The position numbers and the translations under genes are program-made. The notes under the pieces were generated by a model. The model searched no databases. It was given only the letters and a program-made list of their open reading frames with translations, and was not told where the DNA came from. A DNA stretch of 64,000 nt from DTU053 sp012520115 (GTDB taxonomy: Bacteria; Bacillota; Clostridia; Oscillospirales; Acutalibacteraceae): the NCBI GenBank assembly GCA_050953725.1, contig JBMNNB010000003.1, positions 744,001 to 808,000 on the forward strand, given 5' to 3'. Below are positions 35,281 through 43,152 of the stretch, piece by piece. The first letter of the stretch is position 1. The number at the start of each line of letters is the position of its first letter.

Positions 35281-35321
35281 AGTATATCAAACCGTAATCA
35301 GAAAAGCAAACATTTGTTTGC
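35281..35321 (-). promoter_or_regulatory. uvrB promoter overlapping a LexA/DinR-like SOS box
   Basis: On the minus strand TTGCTT (35304-35309) and TATACT (35281-35286) are 17 bp apart. The palindrome GCAAACATTTGTTTGC (35306-35321; 7-bp arms) overlaps the -35 box and fits the Gram-positive LexA pattern CNAAC-N4-GTTNG, with A/T instead of the consensus G/C at the second position of each half. Confidence 0.65.
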
Positions 35322-35424
35322 ATAAAATTAACAAATTTTTATTAGTATTATTTGGGCTATTTACCTTAATATTAAACACATTTAAAAATAAAAACCAGCC
35401 TTTTTCAAATGAAATTTTACTTCT

Positions 35425-36250
35425 TCTCCATCCCTCCCGCCGAAGGGCAAACCACGTCCTCCTCCCGCAAAGAAAGCGCACCCCGCCTCGCCCCCTGCAC
35501 GCCGCCCGTATGGGGAGCGCACCCACGCCGCCCCGCACCCCCGTCAACCGCCCGTTGGGAGAGCGCCCCGCCGTCCGCACATCCGCACCTCACCTGCCGC
35601 ACCCGCCACCCCTAAGCCCGCACATTATGCCGAAACGTCCAGCCTGCGCCCACGCAAACGCACTCCAGCGCCTGCCCTATGCTGATTGTCGGTTCAGGGG
35701 AAGTGTCCGGCTGGCACGCCGCACTGTCCCCGCCGCCCCGCACCCTCCGCCCACCGCCCGTATCGGGAGAGCGCCCCGCCGTCCGCACAGCCGCACCTCA
35801 CCTGCCGCACCCGCCCCCCTAAGCCCGCACATTATGCCGAAACGTCCAGCCTGCGCCCACGCAAACGCACTCCAGCGCCTGCCCTATGCTGATTGTCGGT
35901 CAGGGGAAGTGTCCGGCTGGCACGCCGCACTGTCCCCTCCGCCCCGCCTGCTGATCCTGCCGCGCCACGGCAATTATCCGGTCCACTGCCCCACGCCGCC
36001 TCCGCCCTGCCCATGCTGATTGTCGGTTCAGGGGAAGTGTCCGGCTGGCACGCCGCACTGCTCCCCGCCGCACCCGCCGCCCCGCACCCTCCGCCCACCG
36101 CCCGTATGTGGAGCGCACCCACGCCTCCCCGCAACGTGGGAGACCTCCTCCCAATATGTCCTGGGCCCCGCTACTCTCCCCGCCGCTTCAAAGTGCCCGC
36201 CTCTCTCCGGCGGTTACCCTCTGCTAACCGACCGCTGTGGGGAGTGTGCG
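35425..36250. repeat. C-rich repeat island 3
   Basis: No credible gene. A block of roughly 170-174 bp (from GGGAGAGCGCCCCGCCGTCC to GCACTGTCCC) occurs at 35557-35730 and 35765-35936, with very few differences. A partial third copy of its end (ATGCTGATTGTCGGTTCAGG through GCCGCACTG) is at 36013-36060. CCCGTATGGGGAGCGCACCC (near 35505) recurs as CCCGTATGTGGAGCGCACCC near 36101. The + strand is C-rich although the genes on both sides are on the minus strand. Confidence 0.85.
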
Positions 36251-36263
36251 TCGGCAAGCAAAA

Positions 36264-36284
36264 AAGAACCCCGCTTCGGCGGGG
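36264..36284 (-). terminator. second tandem terminator of the SOD-like gene
   Basis: CCCCGC (36269-36274), TTCG, GCGGGG (36279-36284); the A-run at 36260-36265 becomes a U-run on the minus transcript. Confidence 0.75.
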
Positions 36285-36317
36285 CTGATTTGTTTTATGG
36301 TGTTGTAATTGTTCGGC

Positions 36318-36342
36318 AAAAAAAATCCCCGCACTGGCGGGG
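36318..36342 (-). terminator. first tandem terminator of the SOD-like gene
   Basis: CCCCGC (36327-36332), ACTG, GCGGGG (36337-36342), with eight A upstream giving U8. Its stem is identical to the terminator 58 bp further downstream. Confidence 0.85.
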
Positions 36343-36343
36343 C

Positions 36344-36844
36344 TCAGATAACTCTTTCAATCTCTCCGCAGGCGATTTTTGTACCCGAATTGCCCGAGGG
36401 CTGTGTGGTGAAATCATCCGGCTGAGAGTGAATCACAACCGTCCTGCCGATAATCTCGCTAATCTTAAATCGATTCGTCAGAAACACCGAAAAGGCCGTG
36501 CCGCTATTCTCAAACAATGGCGGCATATCCCCCGCATGCTGCGGATGCGGGCAGTCATCGGGATTGTAATGCCCCATTGTGTCGGCAAAGGGGTCGCTCT
36601 CGGTGCCGGTGCAGGTCATGCCCTCATGGATATGAAAGCCGAAAACTCCCGAACCGCACTTGCCGCCCCCGGTCGGCAGGCCTTTTATAATGCTTACCAC
36701 CAGCACGCCGTCACTCACCGGCACGAAGTTCACACGCCCCCGCAGAAACGGATGGCTGCGGCTGCCTTTGACCCTTGCCGTCGCCGCCGGACACATGCTG
36801 CACAGGGCCTTTATGTAGTTGTTTCTGTAAGGATTAATATTCAA
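36344..36844 (-). CDS. Cu/Zn superoxide dismutase-like protein
   Basis: 166 residues from a TTG at 36842-36844, which has GGGGG 7 bp upstream; the longer frame from 36871 lacks a ribosome binding site. The SOD fold motifs are GFHIHEG, HPQHAGDMPPL and VVIHSQPDDF...GNSGTKIACGEI, holding the usual copper and zinc His residues, the zinc Asp and a disulfide Cys. There is no signal peptide, unlike many bacterial periplasmic homologues. Catalysis is therefore plausible but unproven. Its ribosome binding site lies inside the terminator hairpin of the upstream yccF gene. Confidence 0.85.
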   Translation of the reverse strand: MNINPYRNNYIKALCSMCPAATARVKGSRSHPFLRGRVNFVPVSDGVLVVSIIKGLPTGGGKCGSGVFGFHIHEGMTCTGTESDPFADTMGHYNPDDCPHPQHAGDMPPLFENSGTAFSVFLTNRFKISEIIGRTVVIHSQPDDFTTQPSGNSGTKIACGEIERVI

Positions 36845-36880
36845 AAAATCACCCCCGTATATCTTATGCACGGGGGCGAT
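36843..36880 (-). terminator. terminator hairpin of yccF that contains the SOD ribosome binding site
   Basis: ATCACCCCCGT (36848-36858) and ACGGGGGCGAT (36870-36880) pair with one mismatch; the A-run 36843-36848 gives a U6 on the minus transcript. The GGGGG used to start the SOD gene is in the 3' arm, and the TTG start lies at the end of the U-run. Confidence 0.75.
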
Positions 36881-36892
36881 TATGATAACCTT

Positions 36893-37246
36893 TTATTTTA
36901 TCTCCGCTCCGAATGGGAGAAGCGACAAAACCGCAATCTTAAAGAACTGAATACCGAAGGGTATGCCGATTAGAGTTGCACAGAGCGCAATACCGATTGC
37001 GGCGTTGACAACAAAGGTCTCCACGCCCACAAGGGCAATCCAGAGTATGTTCATCAGTATGCTTGTGGCCCTGACCTTGGGGTAGACTATGTCCTTGCCG
37101 AAGGGGGCAAGCGTAAGCCGGGCCAGCTTAAAGCACTGCTTGCCGAAGGGTATGCCGATAATGGTAAGGCAGCAGAGCAGCCCGTAGAGAGCATAGACAG
37201 CGGCGCTGATGAAGCCGCCGAAAATGAACCAGAGGATATTCAACAT
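36893..37246 (-). CDS. YccF family inner membrane protein
   Basis: 117 residues made of two copies of the YccF domain, each with a hydrophobic segment and IIGIPFGKQCFKLARLTLAPFG / LIGIPFG-type motif. Homologues are small membrane proteins of unknown function. The ATG follows AAAGGGATG. It is followed by a terminator-like hairpin before the SOD-like gene. Confidence 0.9.
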   Translation of the reverse strand: MLNILWFIFGGFISAAVYALYGLLCCLTIIGIPFGKQCFKLARLTLAPFGKDIVYPKVRATSILMNILWIALVGVETFVVNAAIGIALCATLIGIPFGIQFFKIAVLSLLPFGAEIK

Positions 37247-37356
37247 ATTATCATCCCTTTATTAATTTTGGGCGCCTGCCCTTCAGGCCGACGTTTTGGA
37301 GTGAATATACCTGAGTAGTTACGGCTCAACCCTATTATATTAAGTTATACACAAGT

Positions 37357-38604
37357 TTAGTCCGACAGCTTGTGTATGAACAGACCCGACAGGAGCTTAG
37401 GCTCGAACCATGTGGATTTCGGCGGCATAATCATCCCCGCATCGGATATGGCCATAAGGTCGTCGATGGTGGTCGGGTACATTGCCACGGCAGCCCCGCA
37501 GCCGTTCTCATCGGTGCGCTTCTTTAATTCGCCCAGACCCCTGATTCCGCCCACAAAGTCTATTCTGTCGTCGGTTCGAGGGTCTGTAATGCCGAAAACG
37601 GGGGCGATGAAATTCTTCTGCAGGATTGTAACATCAAGGCGGTCAACAGGGTCATTATTGTCAAAGGTGCCTTCCTTCGCCCTCAGCTCGTACCAGAGTC
37701 CGTTCAGATAAAGGCCGAAGGTGTGCTTTTCGGCAGGGCGGAAGTTTTCGGGGCCCTTTTCGGTCACGATAAAGGACTTCTCCGCAAGCTTCAGTATCTC
37801 CGCCGTGCTGTGGCAGTTAGTGTCCTTTAAAAGCCTGTTGTAGTCCATTATTTTCAGCTCGTCGCACTTGAACAGCACCGCAAGGAAAAAGTTAAACTCC
37901 TCCTCGCCCGTGTAGCTGCCGGCGGTCTCCCTGCGCTTCAGTCCGACATGCACTGCCGAGTACGCACGGTGATGACCGTCTGCAATATAAAGGCTGTCGA
38001 TTTTCTTAAACTCCTCGACTATTTTCTTTATATCGACCTCGTCACTTACGACCCAGACTATCTGCCTTACGCCCTGGTCGGAAACAAAGTCATATTCGGG
38101 AGCGGTCTTTTCGTACTTTGCGATAATATCGTCAATAAAGGTGCCGCCCCTATATGTCAGGAAAATGGGACCAGTGTGAGCGTCGCAGGTATCCACATGG
38201 CGGAATCTGTCGACCTCCTTGTCGGCCCTTGTATGCTCGTGCTTCTTTACAACATTGTTTATATAGTCGTCAATCGAAACGCAGGCCGTAATGCCCGTCT
38301 GTGCTCTGCCGTCCATGATTTGCCTGTAAATATAAAGGCAGGGCTTTTCGTCCTGTATAAAAACGCCTTCATCTATAAAGCGGTATAGATTCTCCTTTGC
38401 TTTATTATAAACCTCGTCAGCGTACAAGTCCGTACCCACGGGGAGGTCGATTTCTGCCTTGTCAACATGCAGGAAGGATACCGGATTGTCCTTTGTCAGC
38501 TCTCTTGCCTCATCACTGCTCATAACGTCGTAGGGGAGTGCGGCCACCTTAGCCGCCTGTTCTTTTGTGGGGCGAACCGCCCTGAATGCTCTTAAAACTG
38601 CCAT
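37357..38604 (-). CDS. DUF1015 family protein
   Basis: 415 residues. It begins MAVLRAFRAVRPTKEQA and carries ALPYDVMSSDEAR, the KKHEHTRADKE block and ADGHHRAYSA, which define DUF1015, a presumed enzyme of unknown activity often found near serine/phosphoglycerate metabolism genes. The AAGGAG ribosome binding site lies inside the last codons of the upstream gene, with 2 bp between them, so translation is probably coupled. Confidence 0.92.
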   Translation of the reverse strand: MAVLRAFRAVRPTKEQAAKVAALPYDVMSSDEARELTKDNPVSFLHVDKAEIDLPVGTDLYADEVYNKAKENLYRFIDEGVFIQDEKPCLYIYRQIMDGRAQTGITACVSIDDYINNVVKKHEHTRADKEVDRFRHVDTCDAHTGPIFLTYRGGTFIDDIIAKYEKTAPEYDFVSDQGVRQIVWVVSDEVDIKKIVEEFKKIDSLYIADGHHRAYSAVHVGLKRRETAGSYTGEEEFNFFLAVLFKCDELKIMDYNRLLKDTNCHSTAEILKLAEKSFIVTEKGPENFRPAEKHTFGLYLNGLWYELRAKEGTFDNNDPVDRLDVTILQKNFIAPVFGITDPRTDDRIDFVGGIRGLGELKKRTDENGCGAAVAMYPTTIDDLMAISDAGMIMPPKSTWFEPKLLSGLFIHKLSD

Positions 38605-38606
38605 GA

Positions 38607-40220
38607 TTACTCCTTAGTTTTTTTATTGGTTGCACTTATAAAATACAAATCGTCAATGGACGGATAAAAGTATATCCCACGGACTGACTTGTTAATTGCC
38701 AGAAATCTGCTCTGTGAGAAGACAGGAGAGAGCACCGCCTCGTCAACAAGGGTCTGAAGAAGCTCTGCGGCCTTTTCCTCGAAGCCGCCGTCACGGCCTG
38801 TCGCCAGAGCCTCGACAGCCTGTCTGTATGAGGGCTCGGTGCAGTAAATGCCGTCCTGCCGCTCTATTGAAAAGCCTCTGAGATAGGACACGATATCGGC
38901 GGAGTCTGTCTGCACCGGGTAGAGCGCCACATCGTAATTGCCCGCTTCGACCCTCGTTTTAAGCTCCGATAATTCAAGTGGCAGCAGCGAAACCGAGAAG
39001 TTAATGCCGAATATTTTCTGCCACTGCTGAAGCTGCGGCTTTAATATCTCCTCATGCTCCTTTAAGCAAAGCACGCTGAAGCCCGTAAGCTCTGCGCCGG
39101 ACTGTGCATTTTTGAACCTGCTCCTCGCCGCCTCCTCGTCAAAGGCAATAAGCGAGGGATTCTTTATGCCCTGTGTAAGCGACTCGGGGGCAGGGGAGAG
39201 GGCGTGGCCCTTAAAATGCTCCGGGACAGAGAGTTCGCTTATATTCGTTGCCGCAACAAAGGCCTGACGCATATCTTTAAAGCTGAAAGGCTCTCTCCCT
39301 GAGTTGAACACAAAGGCCCAGAGAATGTCAGTCCTTTCGGTCAGACTCAGCTTTTTGTCGCTCATTAAAGAGGCCGCATCCGCAGAAGAAATGATACCTG
39401 CCCCATAGTCCCCGTCATGCACCTTTTCGGCAATCGAGGCAGTGTCGGCGTTGATATAAAGCCTTATGATGTCGGGCACTGCTGACCGCTCGCCCTTGTA
39501 GACGGAGTTGCGGTCGAGCCTCAAAGAGCCGCCGGTATTCCAGCGGAACAGAATAAATGGCCCGTTGCAGATTATGTACTTTAAGGCAAGGCCGTACCTG
39601 CCGCCGCAGGCGTTAAAAAAAACCTCGTTGCATGGGGCGAAGGCTGGATTCGTAAGATTTATTAGGAAATTCCGCTCCGGATGGGAGAGGATAATTCTAA
39701 GCTCGTAGTCCGAAAGTGCCTCCACGCCGAGCTCGGAGCTGTCAAGCTCGCCTTTAAAGATTTTGTCCGCATTTTTAATGGATAAAAACAGCTCGGAATC
39801 GGGACAGGCGGTCTGAGGCTGCACCGCACGACGGAAGGCGAAAACAAAGTCGTGGGCAGTGACCCTTGTGTCAAAGTCGGCGGGCAGGATTTGAGCCAGA
39901 CCCTCCCTTGCGGTGTTTGTCAGGTACCAGCGGGCATCCTCCCTGATTTTGAAGGTGTAGACAAGTGAGTCATCGGAAACTGTGTAGCTCTCTGCCGCAC
40001 CGGGGATGATGTTCCCGTCGGAGTCCACCGTGACAAGCCCCTCGAAGCAGTTGCGGACAAAGAGCCGCTCGCTCTTTTGCGAAGCTATCTGAGGGTCAAG
40101 GCTTTTCGGTGCGTCGGGCATGGGAAAGCTCAGGGCAAGCTCTTTATTGGGCAGTGAGCAGCCCGAAAATAAAGAAATAACCAGAACCGAAATCATAAAG
40201 ACGGCGGCAAGTCTTTTCAA
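38607..40220 (-). CDS. extracellular solute-binding lipoprotein, family 5 (OppA-like)
   Basis: The start TTG at 40218-40220 has GGAAAGGGG 8 bp upstream and opens a lipoprotein signal (MKRLAAVFMISVLVISLFSG, lipobox LFSGC). 537 residues with the SBP_bac_5 pattern: PKSLDPQIAS near the N-terminus, RNCFEGLVTVD, FKIREDARW and HDFVFAFRRAV. Such proteins bind peptides or similar ligands for an ABC importer. No permease or ATPase gene is nearby; instead it is coupled to a DUF1015 gene. A -10 box TATAAT (40261-40266, minus) lies upstream. Confidence 0.9.
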   Translation of the reverse strand: MKRLAAVFMISVLVISLFSGCSLPNKELALSFPMPDAPKSLDPQIASQKSERLFVRNCFEGLVTVDSDGNIIPGAAESYTVSDDSLVYTFKIREDARWYLTNTAREGLAQILPADFDTRVTAHDFVFAFRRAVQPQTACPDSELFLSIKNADKIFKGELDSSELGVEALSDYELRIILSHPERNFLINLTNPAFAPCNEVFFNACGGRYGLALKYIICNGPFILFRWNTGGSLRLDRNSVYKGERSAVPDIIRLYINADTASIAEKVHDGDYGAGIISSADAASLMSDKKLSLTERTDILWAFVFNSGREPFSFKDMRQAFVAATNISELSVPEHFKGHALSPAPESLTQGIKNPSLIAFDEEAARSRFKNAQSGAELTGFSVLCLKEHEEILKPQLQQWQKIFGINFSVSLLPLELSELKTRVEAGNYDVALYPVQTDSADIVSYLRGFSIERQDGIYCTEPSYRQAVEALATGRDGGFEEKAAELLQTLVDEAVLSPVFSQSRFLAINKSVRGIYFYPSIDDLYFISATNKKTKE

Positions 40221-40334
40221 TTCGAGCACCCCTTTCCTAAGCCCATAAAACACAAAGCATATTATATCAAAAATCTGCCCGTATTTCCACAATACAATTA
40301 AATTATTTGTATTTTTACACCATTTGCCGCCTTA

Positions 40335-40710
40335 AATCCTGCGTCCCGACTGCCCCTCTCCCTGCGCCCGCCCGCTCACTTATGCACCCCGCCCCTGCGT
40401 GCGGACGGGCAGCCCCCGCCCTTGGGTTTTGCGCCTTATCCCCCTCACCCGTGAGCATCCTCCCCGTTCAGCAGGCGGCTCCGCCCCGTGCTGTCTTGCC
40501 GCCCGCCTGCCCCCGCTTCCTTCGCCACGCCCTTTGCGCCCGCCCGTTCACTTATGCACCCCGCCCCTGCGTGCGGACGGGCAGCACCTGCCCTGTGGGT
40601 TTTGCGCCTTATCCCCCACGCCACCTGCGCCCGCCCCCTGCGTGTCGGCTGGCGGCTCCGCCCCGAATCCTGCGCCCGCCTGCACCCCGCCCCCTGCGCC
40701 CGTGCTTTTG
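40335..40710. repeat. C-rich repeat island 4
   Basis: No credible gene. An approximately 82-bp block (GCGCCCGCCCG[C/T]TCACTTATGC to GCGCCTTATCCCCC) occurs at 40364-40445 and 40536-40617 with a few differences. AGGCGGCTCCGCCCCG-like sequence recurs near 40474 and 40651. GGGCAG-CAC-CTGCCC (40579-40593) is a perfect small hairpin. The island lies between two divergent genes, yet C-richness is on the + strand throughout. Confidence 0.85.
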
Positions 40711-40730
40711 AATGCACAGCCAATATTTGC

Positions 40731-40760
40731 TTGCAAAATGCTCTGATATAGTGCTACACT
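40731..40760 (+). promoter_or_regulatory. promoter of the glycosidase-like gene
   Basis: TTGCAA (40731-40736), 18 bp, TACACT (40755-40760), at the right edge of island 4. Confidence 0.55.
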
Positions 40761-40783
40761 ATGGAGGACAAGGAGGGAGCAAA

Positions 40784-43012
40784 ATGAAATACGATTTTTC
40801 AAATCTTTCGATAGTCGCCGTCAATCCCGAAGAAAAAAAGGCGGCGGAAATACTTAAAGAAGAATTACAGATAAGAACCGGCGCAGCCCCCGAAGTAACC
40901 GATAGGGCGACGGGCAAGGCCGTGATTTTGCGCACCGATACCGCCGATGAGCTGCCCAACAAGGACTCATATAAGCTCACAATGGACGAGGATACCCTTG
41001 AGATTCTCGCAAAGGGCATCAGGGGCTTTATGTTCGGCATAGGCTATTTCCTTCGCAAGACCGAGTACAAGGGCGGCAAAATCACCGTCATAAAGGACCT
41101 TTCCGGCCTTTATGTGCCCGACAAGCGAATCAGAGGTCATCAGCTGGGTTACAGGGGTACTCCCAACACCTACGATGCATGGAGCTATGATGACTATTTC
41201 AGATATTATAAGGACATGATGTTCTTCGGCTGCAACACCTGCGAGCATATTCCCTATGAGAAGGGCGTTTCCAACCGCAACAGGCTCATGAAGTACGACG
41301 AGGAGGAGTTCCTTGTGGAGGCCTCCCGCCTTGCCGACGAGCTGGACATGGATGTTTCCCTCTGGTTCCCCAACTGCGAGAAAACCCTTGAGGAGGCAGT
41401 GGAGAGAAGGAAAAAGCTCTTTGCCCGTGTTCCCCGAATTGATGCGGTCTTCCCGCCCGGCGGCGACCCGGGAGATTTTGAGGCAGAGGAATTTGTAAAG
41501 AGGGCGATAGCCTTTTCAAAGGTTCTCAAGGAGAGTCATCCGAACGCCGAAATGTGGCCATCTGCCCAAAGACCCAAGCACATTTTAAGCTGGGGCACCG
41601 ACTTTATTGACGAGATGGAAAAGCTGCCGGATGAAATCGACGGCGTTATCACAGGCCCTAACCGTGCCTTCCCCATGCACGAGCTGAGAACGCTCCTGCC
41701 CTCTAAATATCCCATCCGCTTCTATCCCGACATCACCCACAACGTCAGGTGCGAATACCCCGTACACTGGCCCTATGACGACTGGCATTATGCCCTTGCT
41801 TCCACACTCAGCCGTGAGAGCGTGAACCCGAGACCCAAGGAGTACGAGATGATTCACCGCCTGACAAGGCGTTATGTTGTGGGCGGCGTAAGCTATTCCG
41901 AGGGAGTCAACGACGACCTTAACAAGATGGTCTGGAGCAATATGGACTTCTTCCCGGATGTAACTATAAGGGAGTCCATTGAGGACTATGCAAGGCTGTT
42001 CTTCCCCGGCGTGCCGACTGATTTAATAGTCGACGGCATCATGGGCTTTGAGCATAACTGGGTCGGCGACCCGGTGGACAACCCCGGCATCGAGGCAACC
42101 CTTAAAATCTGGCAGGGTCTTATGAGGGACTACCCGGCACTTATGGAGAACTGGCGTTTTGTAATGCACCTGTTCAGAGCCGAGTGCGACGCAATAGTAA
42201 GACGCCGCAGAATCTTCGAGCTTGAGCTTATCGATTCTGCACTCTATACATTAGAAAGGCAGGGCGTAGAGGCCGCACTGAAGGTTCTCGAAACCGACTT
42301 TGACGAGGATTACAAGGCACTCAGGGAGCATTTAGAGGTCCTCGGCGAAAAGCTCTTCAACCTCATAGGTATGCAGCTTGATGTTGAGCGTTACGGCAAC
42401 AACGGCTGGGAGAGGGGCGCAACCCTTGATACTATCGACCTGCCCATAACCGACAGAGTGTGGCTTATCAATAAGTTCAGGCACTCCCTCACTCTGCCCG
42501 AGGACGAGAGAGCGGGCTTTATTGAGCGTGTAATCAACAGGAACAAGGTAGCCCCTGACGAGTATTACTACTCCCTTGCAGAGCACGGCTTTGATGTCTT
42601 AGGCGTAAGGCAGGAGGGCGAGTTCTACATCAACTTCCAGGGCGACAGGCCGAATAACCTCGGCGTCATGCCCATGTCCATGCTGAAGGTCTTTGACAAC
42701 CTTACTTTCAAATGCAAGCTGGGCGGTTTCTCTGAGAATACGGACTATAAGCTCAGAATCACCTTCAAGTCAGAGAAATACCCCATATTCAACCACCATT
42801 ACATCAGGGCAAACGGCGTCACCATCTATGAGGGTCCCCAGTTCGGCGGCGAGACAGACGAGCAGTTTGACAAAGAGCTGCTTGCCCCCGGTTTTGAGTC
42901 GGCCACATATCTCATACCGGCTTCCGTTTTCAAAAACGGCTGTCTGGAGCTCGAATTCGGCGAGCCGCACATGGGCGTCATGCTGAGTGAATTCTGGATA
43001 ATTAAAGCATAA
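40784..43012 (+). CDS. putative glycoside hydrolase with GH20/GH67-type N-terminal domain
   Basis: The start ATG at 40784 has GGAGGG just upstream, against an earlier in-frame ATG at 40712. 742 residues without a signal peptide. Residues 1-130 form an alpha/beta domain like the zincin-like N-terminal domain of GH20/GH67 enzymes; from residue 115 the segment IRGHQLGYRGTPNTYDAWS opens a TIM-barrel-like region (acidic residues in PPGGDPGDFEAEEF and ITGPNRAFP); the C-terminus is beta-rich. Catalytic residues cannot be assigned. Probably a cytoplasmic glycosidase of unknown specificity. Confidence 0.7.
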   Translation: MKYDFSNLSIVAVNPEEKKAAEILKEELQIRTGAAPEVTDRATGKAVILRTDTADELPNKDSYKLTMDEDTLEILAKGIRGFMFGIGYFLRKTEYKGGKITVIKDLSGLYVPDKRIRGHQLGYRGTPNTYDAWSYDDYFRYYKDMMFFGCNTCEHIPYEKGVSNRNRLMKYDEEEFLVEASRLADELDMDVSLWFPNCEKTLEEAVERRKKLFARVPRIDAVFPPGGDPGDFEAEEFVKRAIAFSKVLKESHPNAEMWPSAQRPKHILSWGTDFIDEMEKLPDEIDGVITGPNRAFPMHELRTLLPSKYPIRFYPDITHNVRCEYPVHWPYDDWHYALASTLSRESVNPRPKEYEMIHRLTRRYVVGGVSYSEGVNDDLNKMVWSNMDFFPDVTIRESIEDYARLFFPGVPTDLIVDGIMGFEHNWVGDPVDNPGIEATLKIWQGLMRDYPALMENWRFVMHLFRAECDAIVRRRRIFELELIDSALYTLERQGVEAALKVLETDFDEDYKALREHLEVLGEKLFNLIGMQLDVERYGNNGWERGATLDTIDLPITDRVWLINKFRHSLTLPEDERAGFIERVINRNKVAPDEYYYSLAEHGFDVLGVRQEGEFYINFQGDRPNNLGVMPMSMLKVFDNLTFKCKLGGFSENTDYKLRITFKSEKYPIFNHHYIRANGVTIYEGPQFGGETDEQFDKELLAPGFESATYLIPASVFKNGCLELEFGEPHMGVMLSEFWIIKA

Positions 43013-43152
43013 TTTTAACTGCCCCTTGAGAAAAATGAGGGGCAGTATTTTTATTTTTAACTCAAAAAGTCTTGAATTAAGTCCTTTAAAGGCTTAAACT
43101 ACAATAAAGTAATAGTTGCTTTTTCGGTAAATTTTCAACAGGGGGGAAGATA

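Noticed and set aside
35318..36973. Long + strand frames across island 3 and the SOD-like gene
   Set aside because: Built from C-rich repeats and the antisense of the SOD-like gene, whose motifs are clear on the minus strand.
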